The notes: generated from the letters alone by a model not told the origin. A stretch of 64,000 bases of DNA from JBDWFY01 sp965275915 (GCA_965275915.1 CBDHYI010000008.1:1178001-1242000), one strand, 5' to 3'. Shown: positions 45,861-54,592, counted from the stretch's first letter. Program-made: numbers and translations.

Positions 45861-47108
45861 CTATTCTGCCGCAATCGATGCGGCATAGTGCCCGCTCAGA
45901 ACGCGATTGACCGCGTCCCGGTCGACGGTGCCGCCAAGAGCGCATATCGCATCGGCAAAACGATGGACGATGTCCGTGATCGCCGCTTCGGTCAGAAGGT
46001 TGAGAATGCCGATGCGCACCTGGAGCGGTGCGGAGAGTGTCGGCCAGATACCGAAGCCCTTGGCACGGCAATGACTGACCAGTTCCGCTTCCCGGCCGGC
46101 AAGGTTTTCCGGCAGGGTGAGGACAACGAGGCTTGTCATGTTTGAGGTGACGGTGCAGCCCATTTCGGTTACCACCTTGCGGAGCGCTGCCTCGTGAAAT
46201 GCATACTCTCCGGCCCGCCCGGAAACCGTCCGCTCCAGCGTGATGCGAAGCGCCTCATGGAACGCGGCGACGGCATAGCCTGAATGCGTCCGGTGGTACG
46301 TGCCCTTCTCGACGTCTTCGCCGTCGACAATGCCCCAGTGACGCGCTTCGAAGAGCGGATGATGCACGTAGCTATAGGCGCCGGTCTTTTTGAGTGTCTC
46401 AATGTAGCAGTCGGTAAAGCTGACCGGGGCGTAAGTGAGCGGCAGGCAGGAGAGGCCTTTTTGCGGGCAGGATGCCCATCCGGCAATGCCGGGAAAATCG
46501 TCAATCGCAAAATCCTCCACACCCAGCGATGAGACGGCGTCGACCAGACCCAAGACCCCGTACCGATCGCAGGCGTCGGAGAAGGCGCGGATGTCGTTGA
46601 CCCGTCCCGATCCTGTCTCCGAATGCGCCATGAAAGCCCATTTCGGTTTGTGTTCGGCAAAGGCGTCCTCGATCACGTCCGCTGTGACGGACCGGCCGGG
46701 CGCAATCTCGACCACGGTCACGCTCGCGGCGGCGGGGTTCGTCGGGTCGGCGGCCAACTCGTCCGTCGTGGCGGCTTTGATCCTGAGTGTCAGCGCGTCG
46801 ATGCCGGAGAACGTGCCGTTGACGAAAGCCACGACTGTGTCGCCCGGCAGGACGGCGGAAAACAGACAATCAAGCCCGCTCCAGCCGGTGCCCGCAACAC
46901 CGAACGTGTAAACGTTCCGTGTTCCGAAAACGGCGCGCAGCATCTGTTTGCACTCGATCATGCCGCGCAAGACATCGTCCTGCATGTGATCGGCGGTGCC
47001 CGCATTGAGGAAACGCGCCAAAACCCGCGGATCTGTATGTCCGGGACCGGGACCCGCTGCGAGTGTGTGCGGGATGTTCAGTTGCGCAAAAACTGCCCCA
47101 GTGTTCAT
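45861..47108 (-). CDS. sgaA: Serine-glyoxylate aminotransferase
   Basis: 415 residues. AAGPGPGHTDPRVLARF opens the class V aminotransferase fold; LVDAVSSLGVEDF holds the PLP aspartate and CPQKGLSCLP the Schiff-base lysine. It swaps the amino group of serine onto glyoxylate, giving hydroxypyruvate and glycine. The second ATG (47108) is preferred because GGGAGG lies six bases before it but directly against the first ATG. It is the first gene of the minus-strand operon, facing a LuxR-type regulator across an operator-like region. Confidence 0.9.
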   Translation of the reverse strand: MNTGAVFAQLNIPHTLAAGPGPGHTDPRVLARFLNAGTADHMQDDVLRGMIECKQMLRAVFGTRNVYTFGVAGTGWSGLDCLFSAVLPGDTVVAFVNGTFSGIDALTLRIKAATTDELAADPTNPAAASVTVVEIAPGRSVTADVIEDAFAEHKPKWAFMAHSETGSGRVNDIRAFSDACDRYGVLGLVDAVSSLGVEDFAIDDFPGIAGWASCPQKGLSCLPLTYAPVSFTDCYIETLKKTGAYSYVHHPLFEARHWGIVDGEDVEKGTYHRTHSGYAVAAFHEALRITLERTVSGRAGEYAFHEAALRKVVTEMGCTVTSNMTSLVVLTLPENLAGREAELVSHCRAKGFGIWPTLSAPLQVRIGILNLLTEAAITDIVHRFADAICALGGTVDRDAVNRVLSGHYAASIAAE

Positions 47109-47206
47109 TCTCATCCTCCCACTTCGGTCTTCAGACTGACTGCCCTAAACTGACGGATAGTTGCGAAGTCGCGCAACATGCATTAATCCTGCTTTTGGGT
47201 ATCTAT

Positions 47207-47260
47207 ATAGGTAGTATTTTTCCTACCTATTCGGGTAGTAATATCGTTGCATATGATATT
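47207..47260. promoter_or_regulatory. Cluster of overlapping inverted repeats between sgaA and the LuxR-type gene
   Basis: ATAGGTAG (47207-47214) and CTACCTAT (47223-47230) are exact inverted repeats with an 8-bp spacer. The right arm also pairs as CTACC (47223-47227) with GGTAG (47234-47238). AATATC (47240-47245) and GATATT (47255-47260) form a further dyad. A GGGTA word recurs nearby (47197-47201 and 47276-47280). NarL/LuxR proteins often bind short heptamer repeats, so these are candidate sites for the adjacent regulator, between sgaA (start 47108) and the regulator (start 47293). Confidence 0.55.
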
Positions 47261-47292
47261 CGAGCCCATTCCTTTGGGTAGGTTTTCGTCTT

Positions 47293-47961
47293 GTGAGGTC
47301 CGAATTGGCTGATATCTCTGAACGCCCCATCGATATCATGCTGGCCGACGGCAATCCGTTGGTCCTGTCCGCCATGAGTGAGATCTTCGAACGCGATCCC
47401 CGGTTTTCGCTTGTTGCGACATCGGCGACAGCAGAAGGATTTCTGGGAACCGTCATGCGGGTTCCGGTAACGGTCGGTGTGATCGACTGGAACCTGCCGG
47501 CTCTGGGCGGCGCCAAGCTGATCGAGGTCCTCAGAGAGCAGGAAGCCGCGCCGCGTCTTGTGATCTACGGCGACGAGACCGGCGATCTGCCGCGCCAGGC
47601 GATGGCGGCCGGTGCTGCCGCGTTTGCGCCCCGGACCGGCGCCATCGACGGGCTGTTGTCCACCTGCATCGACGTTGCAGCAGGCAAGATGGTGTTTCCG
47701 TTTCTGGACGTGCGGGATCTGCAGCAGGATCCGCTGCGGCAATTGTCGCGCAGGGAGCGGACGCTGCTTGAGGCAATGGCAAAGGGACTGACCAACAAGG
47801 AACTGGCACGGGAGCTCGGCATCTCGACAAATACGGTCAAGTTTCACCTCTCCAACCTTTATGAAAAACTGTCTTTGAAAAACCGGGCGCAGGCGGTCGC
47901 GTTCTATTATTCGTCGCGTCTTGCAAGCGAGGCGAAACCTTCGGACCCTGCGACGAAATGA
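47293..47961 (+). CDS. LuxR/NarL-type regulator with a degenerate receiver domain
   Basis: 222 residues. Residues 10-135 resemble a receiver: the acidic start reads MLADGNPL and the phospho-acceptor position VIDWNLPALGG keeps the aspartate, but the Lys-Pro-x near residue 115 reads APRTG, without the lysine. Residues 150-215 are a LuxR HTH (LSRRERTLLEAMAKGLTNKE, then GISTNTVKFHLSNLYEKL). The start is GTG 47293, or TTG 47305 with a better-placed AGGT. No histidine kinase is adjacent. It lies between the sgaA operon and mcl and probably controls both. Confidence 0.85.
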   Translation: MRSELADISERPIDIMLADGNPLVLSAMSEIFERDPRFSLVATSATAEGFLGTVMRVPVTVGVIDWNLPALGGAKLIEVLREQEAAPRLVIYGDETGDLPRQAMAAGAAAFAPRTGAIDGLLSTCIDVAAGKMVFPFLDVRDLQQDPLRQLSRRERTLLEAMAKGLTNKELARELGISTNTVKFHLSNLYEKLSLKNRAQAVAFYYSSRLASEAKPSDPATK

Positions 47962-47998
47962 TCCATCCTCCGAAGGGTGAAACGCGCAAGAAAATTTC

Positions 47999-48028
47999 TT
48001 GACAGCTTTGTCTTTTTGCGAATTTTTA
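47999..48028 (+). promoter_or_regulatory. Candidate promoter for mcl
   Basis: TTGACA at 47999-48004, an 18-bp spacer and TTTTTA at 48023-48028 precede mcl. The -35 is consensus, the -10 poor, which suggests an activator. Two TGGCCAGA-like words follow (near 48045 and 48056) and could be part of a regulatory site. Confidence 0.4.
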
Positions 48029-48083
48029 GCCGCTCTTTCCATTGGCCAGATGAAATGGCCAGAGCACAAGGAGCGGCCAGAAA

Positions 48084-49058
48084 ATGAGTTTTCATCCGAT
48101 CGAACAGGCGACCCCGCGCCTGAACCGTAGCGAGCTCGCCGTTCCGGGTAGCCAGCCGCAACTATTTGAAAAAGCGGCAAATTCCGATGTGGACGTTATT
48201 TTTCTCGATCTTGAGGATGCCGTTGCGCCGGACGAAAAAGAAGGTGCGCGGAAGAACATCATCAAAGCTCTGAACGAGATCGACTGGGGCAAGAAAAGCA
48301 TGTCGGTTCGAATCAACGGCCTGGACACGCATTACATGTATCGCGACGTGGTGGACGTGGTCGAACAGGCCGGTGAACGGCTCGATCTGATCATGATCCC
48401 GAAAGTCGGCACCGCCGCCGACGTTTATGCTGTGGACATGCTGGTGACCCAGATCGAGGACGCAAAAGGCTACAAAAAACGTATCGGGTTTGAGCACATT
48501 ATCGAGACCGCTCTGGGCATGCAGAATGTCAACGAAATTGCCGCCGCTTCCAAACGCAACGAGAGCCTGCATTTCGGAGTTGCCGACTACGCCGCCAGCA
48601 TGCGCGCCCGCACCACGGTGATCGGCGGCGTGAACGAGCACTATTCGGTTCTCACCGATCCGGCGGAAGACGGAAGCCGTTCGGTTCATTGGGGCGATAT
48701 GTGGCATTCGGCCATCGCCAACATGGTCGTCGCGGCCCGGGCCAACGGTCTGAGGCCGATTGACGGTCCGTTCGGCGACTTCTCCGATCCGGATGGCTAC
48801 AAGGCCGCAGCCTATCGCGCTGCTGTCCTTGGCTGCGAAGGCAAATGGGCGATCCATCCCAGTCAGATCGCGCTGGCCAACGAAGTGATGAGCCCATCCG
48901 AAGCCGAGATTACCAAAGCCAACCGCATTCTGGCGGCGATGGCGGAGGCGGAGGCCGCCGGCAAGGGTGCTGTCTCTCTCGACGGCCGCCTGATCGACTA
49001 CGCTTCGATCCGCCAGGCCGAAGTGCTGGTGGAAAAGGCGAAACAGATCGCCGGGTAG
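48084..49058 (+). CDS. mcl: L-malyl-CoA lyase (HpcH/HpaI aldolase family)
   Basis: 324 residues. The opening MSFHPIEQATPRLNRSELAVPGS and VIFLDLEDAVAPDEKEGARK, plus INGLDTHYMYRDVVDVVE and LRPIDGPFGDFSDPDGY, match methylotroph Mcl closely from memory. It has the metal-binding glutamate/aspartate pattern of the CitE-like fold. It splits malyl-CoA to acetyl-CoA and glyoxylate, the step after MtkAB. AAGGAG precedes the ATG by ten bases. Encoded divergently from the sgaA-mtkAB-hprA operon, downstream of the regulator. Confidence 0.93.
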   Translation: MSFHPIEQATPRLNRSELAVPGSQPQLFEKAANSDVDVIFLDLEDAVAPDEKEGARKNIIKALNEIDWGKKSMSVRINGLDTHYMYRDVVDVVEQAGERLDLIMIPKVGTAADVYAVDMLVTQIEDAKGYKKRIGFEHIIETALGMQNVNEIAAASKRNESLHFGVADYAASMRARTTVIGGVNEHYSVLTDPAEDGSRSVHWGDMWHSAIANMVVAARANGLRPIDGPFGDFSDPDGYKAAAYRAAVLGCEGKWAIHPSQIALANEVMSPSEAEITKANRILAAMAEAEAAGKGAVSLDGRLIDYASIRQAEVLVEKAKQIAG

Positions 49059-49074
49059 GACTTTTGACAGATGG

Positions 49075-49099
49075 GGCCGGGACTCAGCCAGTTCCGGCC
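49075..49099 (+). terminator. Hairpin after mcl
   Basis: GGCCGGGAC (49075-49083) pairs with GTTCCGGCC (49091-49099) with one G-U pair and a 7-base loop, 17 bp after the mcl stop. There is no T-run, so it may only stabilise the 3' end. Confidence 0.35.
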
Positions 49100-49196
49100 A
49101 CGCTTGTCTGTTGCCGCAGTTGCCTCAGCGGCCTGCTTTGGGCGACAGAATCATCTCGACGCGATCGCCGATGTCTGCCATGAGCGCTTTCGCCGA

Positions 49197-49460
49197 TCAG
49201 CCGGCCCGGCCGCGGAAAACATAGCCCTGACGCATATCGAACATCAGCCGCGCCCGTTCTTCTGACGGGAAATCCGGCGGCAGGGTGCCTTTCTCTTTTT
49301 CCAGATCAAACCGGCTTGCCAATCGAATGTCGGTATTGTCGATGGCCTGTTCCATGCGTTCCTCAACACCCTCGACTTCGCCGATGCTGGTGGAGACGCA
49401 GGACGCAAGAAAGCAGCCGCGCGGGCCGTCCTGGTCATCGCCGGTTGAGTATTCAATGAC
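49197..49460 (-). pseudogene. TetR-family regulator remnant (ligand domain only)
   Basis: About 85 codons from YSTGDDQDGPRGCFLAS through VEERMEQAIDNTDIRLASRF to ARLMFDMRQGYVFRGRAG, the usual C-terminal end of a TetR repressor. The DNA-binding helices that should come first are absent; just upstream the sequence belongs to an NTF2-like gene on the other strand. A deletion removed the N-terminal part together with the divergent promoter. Confidence 0.75.
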
Positions 49461-49491
49461 GCTGCCCGTAAACCCGCGCAAGGTTTTCACC

Positions 49492-49704
49492 ATGCTGACC
49501 AAGCATAACGGCTCGCTGCACCACACGGTCGATACTCTGATCGTCGCCGACGATGGCTCGCAGGCCGTCATGGTCGGTGGCGTCAAAGCATCGCTCGGAG
49601 ACGCGGGTCTCGCCTTTGACGGTACCTATCTGTTCGTCCTTGAAAGGCGTGGCGAAGATTGGAAGATCGTTGCGGATATGTTTCATCAGTATGGTGGGAA
49701 GTAA
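49492..49704 (+). pseudogene. NTF2/SnoaL-like protein remnant (C-terminal part)
   Basis: 70 codons from ATG 49492: MLTKHNGSLHHTVDTLIVAD, then GLAFDGTYLFVLERRGEDWK and VADMFHQY. This is the second half of a SnoaL-like fold, which normally has 120-150 residues. Its N-terminus is replaced by the TetR remnant on the opposite strand. It could still be translated but would not fold as a complete cone. Confidence 0.65.
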
Positions 49705-49750
49705 CCGGGCTGTTTGGTCTGAGATGGCCGGACGATCGAAATGACCGCCT

Positions 49751-50680
49751 CTACGAAATCCTCGTCTTCCGTTCACCAACGGGCCGTTTAGCCGGTCCGG
49801 TCACGATGCCGACGCTGAGGAGGATCAGGACAAGACCGCCGATCATACCCGGCGTGACGGCTTCTCCCAGAAAAACAACGCCCAGAAGCACGCTGCAGCC
49901 GGCCCTGAGATAGCTGCCGCTGGTGACGCCGACGGCACCAAGTGTTCTGACAAGCCGGAAATAGAGCACCATGGCGAGTGCGGTGGACAGAACGCCCAGG
50001 GCGGCGATTGACCATAGGGCCTCGGGCGCGGGCGCGAGCGTCCAAGGCCGATCGATAAGGAGAGAGAGCGGCAGCATGATCAGCATCGCCATCGTCATGG
50101 AGCACGCGGCGGTGGTCAGCACCGGAAGGCCGGAGAACCGCCGCGCGTAAATCGGGGCAATGGCGTAGCTGACGCTGGCGCCGAGGATTGCCAGTTGGCC
50201 AAGGGCGCTTTCCGTTGAGCCGCTCAGGATCTCAGGCCCCAGTGTGGCCAGGACGCCAAGGAAGCCGATGAGTACGCCGACGGACTGGCGGACGGAATGT
50301 TTTCTTTCGCCAAGGACGAACACGGTCATCAGGACGGCAAACAGCGGTGGCGTGGAATTGAGCAGTCCCGCAAGGCTGCTGTCGATGTGCTGCTCGCCCC
50401 AACTGATCAGGGTGAAGGGCAGAGCGCTCTGCAACAGGCCTTGGATCGTGAACGCGCCCCACAGGGACGCCGAAGTCGGCAGGATCATGCGCCGCATCCG
50501 TAACAGCAGCAGAAGGAGTCCGGCACCGAAAATCAGCCGCCCCAGAACAACCGTAGCCGGCGGAACGGTCTCAATTGCGATTTTGATCAGTGTAAAGGAA
50601 CCGCCCCATAAAAACGCCAGCAGCACCAGAAGACCAATTTCGACGATCGGATTGTTGGACCGGTTTTTCAAAGCAGGCAC
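49751..50680 (-). CDS. EamA-family drug/metabolite transporter
   Basis: 309 residues, ten membrane segments in two EamA repeats; the first has FLWGGSFTLIKIAIETVPP and RLIFGAGLLLLLL. The GTG at 50680 touches AAGGAG; a TTG three codons later (50671) has better spacing and may be the true start. Family members export amino acids or other metabolites. No partner gene. Confidence 0.87.
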   Translation of the reverse strand: MPALKNRSNNPIVEIGLLVLLAFLWGGSFTLIKIAIETVPPATVVLGRLIFGAGLLLLLLRMRRMILPTSASLWGAFTIQGLLQSALPFTLISWGEQHIDSSLAGLLNSTPPLFAVLMTVFVLGERKHSVRQSVGVLIGFLGVLATLGPEILSGSTESALGQLAILGASVSYAIAPIYARRFSGLPVLTTAACSMTMAMLIMLPLSLLIDRPWTLAPAPEALWSIAALGVLSTALAMVLYFRLVRTLGAVGVTSGSYLRAGCSVLLGVVFLGEAVTPGMIGGLVLILLSVGIVTGPAKRPVGERKTRIS

Positions 50681-50803
50681 TCCTTCTTTTCAAAAAGAGG
50701 TGCCACGCTGTTTTCACCGCTTCTGGCTGTTTTCGGACCTTGTGCCCGGATGGAGTCCGATTACGGCTGGTTTCGGCAAGTCATGGACGGCATAATATTG
50801 AGG

Positions 50804-51430
50804 ATGGATATCGAAACCTTAAAAGTCTTTGATGCTCAGGAGCTTGACTGGGGCATATGCGACCGCGCGCGCCTTGCGCGCGATCCGCGTTATGACGGTC
50901 TGTTCTTTTCCGCCGTGAAATCGACGCGAATCTATTGCCGGCCCGTCTGCCCGGTGCGGCCGGCCAAGTCGGAAAACGTGATCTTCTTCAAATCCGCAGC
51001 GGCGGCCGAAAGAGCCGGTTTCCGTCCCTGTCTGCGGTGCCGCCCGGAAACCGCACCCGGCAGCCCCGCCTGGCGCGGGACGGCGACCACCGTCGGCCGG
51101 GCCATGCGCCTGATCGAGGAGGGGTATCTGAACGAGGCGACCGTGGAGGATCTCGCGGGCCGCCTTGGCATCGGCTCCCGGCATCTGCTGCGGCTCTTCC
51201 GAAAACACACGCAGGCCAGCCCCTCCGAAGTTGCTGCGACACTGCGCATTCAAAAAGCAAAGCGGTATCTGAACGAGACATCCATGCCGATTGCCGATAT
51301 CGCTTTCGCATCCGGTTTTCGGAGCATCCGCCGGTTCAACGATGCCTTCAAGGCGGTGTATAAACGGCCGCCTTCGGCGATACGGCGGGTAAAAATGCTC
51401 CGATCCAATTACCCCTCCAATGGTGCTTAA
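50804..51430 (+). CDS. Ada-type methyl-phosphotriester sensor with AraC HTH (AdaA-like)
   Basis: 208 residues from ATG 50804; earlier ATGs at 50750 and 50786 are possible. The N-terminal Ada domain has the four zinc cysteines in YCRPVC and RPCLRC; the first is the methyl acceptor by homology with E. coli Ada. An AraC helix-turn-helix pair follows (VEDLAGRLGIGSRHLLRLF and IADIAFASGFRSIRRFNDAF). The O6-methylguanine transferase domain is absent, so this is the AdaA form. It would switch on alkylation repair genes; none is adjacent. Confidence 0.88.
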   Translation: MDIETLKVFDAQELDWGICDRARLARDPRYDGLFFSAVKSTRIYCRPVCPVRPAKSENVIFFKSAAAAERAGFRPCLRCRPETAPGSPAWRGTATTVGRAMRLIEEGYLNEATVEDLAGRLGIGSRHLLRLFRKHTQASPSEVAATLRIQKAKRYLNETSMPIADIAFASGFRSIRRFNDAFKAVYKRPPSAIRRVKMLRSNYPSNGA

Positions 51431-51431
51431 A

Positions 51432-51830
51432 ATGACCAAACCGTGTCCATGCGGTAGCGGCAATCCTCTGCCCGACTGCTGTGCTCGTTTCCTTGATGGA
51501 TACGAACGTCCGCAGACAGCCGAAGAACTGATGCGGTCGCGTTATACCGCCTATGTTCAGGAAAATATTTCCTATCTCCGCGATACGCTCTGGCCCAAAC
51601 ATCAGCCGGTCTTTGACGAAGCGGGCACAGCCCGCTGGGCGGCGGATAATCACTGGACCGGTTTGACGGTCATCGACACAAAAAAGGGTGGTGCCCCCGA
51701 TCGGGAGGGAACCGTATTGTTTGAGGCAAAGTATCTCGCCGGTGGAGCATTGCACACGCACCGCGAGCTGAGCCGTTTCCGGAAAAAAGCAGGCCGCTGG
51801 TATTATGTGGAGGCATTGCCGGAAACCTGA
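51432..51830 (+). CDS. YchJ-like SEC-C motif protein
   Basis: 132 residues. The N-terminal SEC-C zinc motif KPCPCGSGNPLPDCC is followed by the NTF2-like YchJ core (LMRSRYTAYVQENISYLRDT, then FEAKYLAGGALHTHRELSRF and GRWYYVEA). The first possible ATG (51420) overlaps the Ada gene. It may be co-transcribed with it. Function unknown. Confidence 0.85.
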   Translation: MTKPCPCGSGNPLPDCCARFLDGYERPQTAEELMRSRYTAYVQENISYLRDTLWPKHQPVFDEAGTARWAADNHWTGLTVIDTKKGGAPDREGTVLFEAKYLAGGALHTHRELSRFRKKAGRWYYVEALPET

Positions 51831-51887
51831 TTGTGATTTCCGCCCCTTAACTGCGTGGCTCGATGATCTCGACCCGACAGCTTGCAC

Positions 51888-53582
51888 TTATGAGAGCTTA
51901 TCAGACTCTTTTTTCACCCACCCGAACTCCTCTGACAGCTTGAACAAGTTGCCGTCTTTCTGAACGGCACCGATGTGCCGGCCGCCGGTTTCGGTGATCT
52001 TCTGCGGTCCGGGCGTTTTGAGCGTGAAAGGGACTGAGGCTTCATAAGCCTTGCCCGCATTTTGCCCCGGTGTCAGATGAAAGGACTGCCGGGTTGTGGG
52101 GTGAGGCGGAAACGGCCCCTGGAAGCCGGGAAGACCTTGTACGGACCCGGCGCCGAAGGGATACCCGAACGCCCTTAGCGTTTCGAATTTGTCCGGTCCG
52201 TCAATGACATTGTCGTGGAACGCGATCTTGAGACCGCTCCAGTCCTTGGTGAAACGCTGTTTTTCGGCCTTCAAAACAGCTTCTTCCGGATCGTCGGGAT
52301 CAAAGGGTGTCTTCAGGGTGGCAAGATCCTGCCCGAACAGCGTTTCGTAAGGGCCGGTGCTGCCGGCGGTTTCGCTGCGATAAATCATTGCGTTGTTGAA
52401 GAATTGCAGATGCGCAAACCGCTTCTTTTTGACGATGCGGGCGCGCAGGTGAAAGGAGTTGTGAAAGAAATAGGTCGGACCGTCGGCCTGATGTTTCCTG
52501 GGCAGCTTGAAAATACCGCCTCCGGTCCGCTTGTCTTTTTCGATGCCTTCGGGGGGATTTTCGCCGGGGCCGGGCATCTGTGTGTGCCAGGCAAGATTGC
52601 CGTAGATATAGAACCAGCCTGAGCGCTCCATTTCGAGGGAAAACCAGGAATAAACGTCAATCAGAATGTTGTTGCGGATCACCCAGTTCCAGGCGCCGTA
52701 TTCCGGTTCAACGGCGTTGTCGCGAATGCGTTCGAAGCGGTTTTCCTCAATCACGACATTGAGATTCAGATCTTCGCTTGGGTTCTTTTTATGATTGAAC
52801 ATGTGGATGGCGTTGAACGCATCTTCGATCAGGTTACGCCTGAGGGTGACGAAGCCCGCAATCCGCCAGGCAACGAAAAAGTCGCCATCCAGGTGCCGGT
52901 AGTCCTTTTCGAGATCGACGACGCCGTCGTCAGACGGATCGTTGGTATTTTCGACATCGCCGTGGATGCGATGCCAGGGGATGGTTTTCCAGTGACCGTC
53001 GTTGTTTTGAGGATATTGCTGCCAGCGGCAGTCGACCACGGTGATTTGGCGCGTATCCTGACCCGTGGCACCAATCGCATAGGTGCCACGGCGAAACTGG
53101 CAGGCCTTCACAGTGATGTCCTGGCAATTGTCGAGATAAAGCGCGGTCGGCCAGCAGTCCTGAAAGAACAGGTTCTCGATGACGACATGCTGGCAGTCGC
53201 GCAAGTAAAGGCAGGCTTCGTCGGCGAGGTAATAAAGACCGGGGAAACTGCCGGCAGCCTGTTTACGGGCGGCTGCCTTGTTTGCGAGGGTGCGGAACGT
53301 TTCGGCTGTGATGTCGCTGGTGATGACCGCTTCCGCCGTGGCGTCGGCTTCCCTTTGCGGCGCCTTCTTGTCCCACCAGCAGTCAGCGCCGGTGTTTCCG
53401 CGGATTGTTATTTTATGGTCCTTGGACCCCCGCAGGCCAACCGTTGTGATCGGTTTGTCATAGCAGCCCGGCAGGAGGGTTAGGCACGCCCCCGGCTCCA
53501 GCACTCGGATTTTTGCCTGAACGGACGCGGGGCAGGCGTCGGATTTGTCCTCGCTGCACGCATGGGATTTTGAACGGGGCAT
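51888..53582 (-). CDS. Right-handed parallel beta-helix protein (pectate-lyase-like fold)
   Basis: 564 residues. Regular short strands with N and D turns run through residues 110-350: YLRDCQHVVIENLFFQDCW, LYLDNCQDITVKACQF, VTLRRNLIEDAFNAIHMFNH, NVVIEENRFERIRDNAVEPE and WVIRNNILIDVYSWF, the pattern of a parallel beta-helix. No signal peptide is seen, and the N-terminus is cysteine-rich. An Asp/Arg catalytic set of polysaccharide lyases could not be assigned. The family often binds or cuts acidic polysaccharides. Confidence 0.7.
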   Translation of the reverse strand: MPRSKSHACSEDKSDACPASVQAKIRVLEPGACLTLLPGCYDKPITTVGLRGSKDHKITIRGNTGADCWWDKKAPQREADATAEAVITSDITAETFRTLANKAAARKQAAGSFPGLYYLADEACLYLRDCQHVVIENLFFQDCWPTALYLDNCQDITVKACQFRRGTYAIGATGQDTRQITVVDCRWQQYPQNNDGHWKTIPWHRIHGDVENTNDPSDDGVVDLEKDYRHLDGDFFVAWRIAGFVTLRRNLIEDAFNAIHMFNHKKNPSEDLNLNVVIEENRFERIRDNAVEPEYGAWNWVIRNNILIDVYSWFSLEMERSGWFYIYGNLAWHTQMPGPGENPPEGIEKDKRTGGGIFKLPRKHQADGPTYFFHNSFHLRARIVKKKRFAHLQFFNNAMIYRSETAGSTGPYETLFGQDLATLKTPFDPDDPEEAVLKAEKQRFTKDWSGLKIAFHDNVIDGPDKFETLRAFGYPFGAGSVQGLPGFQGPFPPHPTTRQSFHLTPGQNAGKAYEASVPFTLKTPGPQKITETGGRHIGAVQKDGNLFKLSEEFGWVKKESDKLS

Positions 53583-54022
53583 GGGTGTTATCTTTCAAGA
53601 TCAATAAAATATCGGGTCAAATATACAGGTAGCTAACGAACAACGTTACCTGCTGTCCGGCAGGTCTTGGACAGTCTCCAAACCAGCATACTATGATGTC
53701 TTTGGATCGGTGAACACCGGATGGAGGATGCTTCTGAAGCGTTTCGAAGACATCGGTGCCGGCGAAGATTTCCCGCCAGACTCTATTGCTGACACATAGG
53801 CATATTGCCTGCGATCCGGTGCCGTGGCGGATTGCCGAGTTGGCCCGACCCGGCCGGCACAGTTGGGCCTTACGAAAAGCAGACATTGTCCAAGCGTCTT
53901 CTGCAACCGGCATGCTGCGCCAGCTTGCGCTGCGCCCGTGAATAGAAAATAGTTGAAATACAACTTATAAGATAGTAATAACAATTTTCACTTAATACGT
54001 GTATGCAATGATAGGTTTTACG
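53583..54022. other. 440-bp stretch without a recognisable gene
   Basis: Lies between the beta-helix gene start and the exported protein. Open frames of about 60-100 codons exist on both strands but none resembles a known family or has a good ribosome site. The right end (53940-54000) is AT-rich and probably carries the promoter of the next gene. Confidence 0.5.
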
Positions 54023-54559
54023 ATGAAAAATCTTTGGTACTTCTGTTTCCTTCTTCTGTTTGCGGTGATCGACACCACTGAAGCGGAGGAGTTGGTCCAT
54101 CATGACGCATTAGGCGTGTCTTTTGACCTGCCCGCGGGGTTCACACCCATGCCGGATGCCATCAAAAGACTCAAATATCCGTCTATCGCCCGCCATCAGA
54201 ATGTCGCCTACCAGTCGGCGGTAGGCGACAGGGTTTCCGTGGCGGTTGGAAAGAAGGCCGGAGATCGTCCGATCACGCTGTCATCGGCGATGGTTCGGTC
54301 TATGAAGCGGACCATTGGTTTGATGAGGAATGTGAAAAAATGGAATGCTGCCGAACTGGTGAGCGTTGGCGGTCAACCGATCGCATATCTGGATTTTGTG
54401 ACACCTGCGACCGACAGCGATGCATTTGACATTGTCAATGTAACGCTCCTGACGGGGAGGGGCGTGATTATAAATATCAGCTGCGTGACCGTTGAAGAAG
54501 AACTATGCAATCGGACAATTGATCACATCGAAAAGTCGCTATCCTTCCATCCTAACTGA
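54023..54559 (+). CDS. Exported protein of unknown function
   Basis: 178 residues. Signal peptide at 1-21 (MKNLWYFCFLLLFAVIDTTEA). The mature part starts HHDALGVSFDLPAGFTPMPD, a pattern seen in small periplasmic proteins of several unnamed families, and has two cysteines near the end (ISCVTVEEELCN). Upstream ATG 54008 and GTG 53999 are alternatives. The flanking AT-rich DNA and the palindromic element downstream set it apart from its neighbours. Confidence 0.55.
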   Translation: MKNLWYFCFLLLFAVIDTTEAEELVHHDALGVSFDLPAGFTPMPDAIKRLKYPSIARHQNVAYQSAVGDRVSVAVGKKAGDRPITLSSAMVRSMKRTIGLMRNVKKWNAAELVSVGGQPIAYLDFVTPATDSDAFDIVNVTLLTGRGVIINISCVTVEEELCNRTIDHIEKSLSFHPN

Positions 54560-54592
54560 GCAGGGCCGCAGGCTTTTGCGGCATTGTCATTT

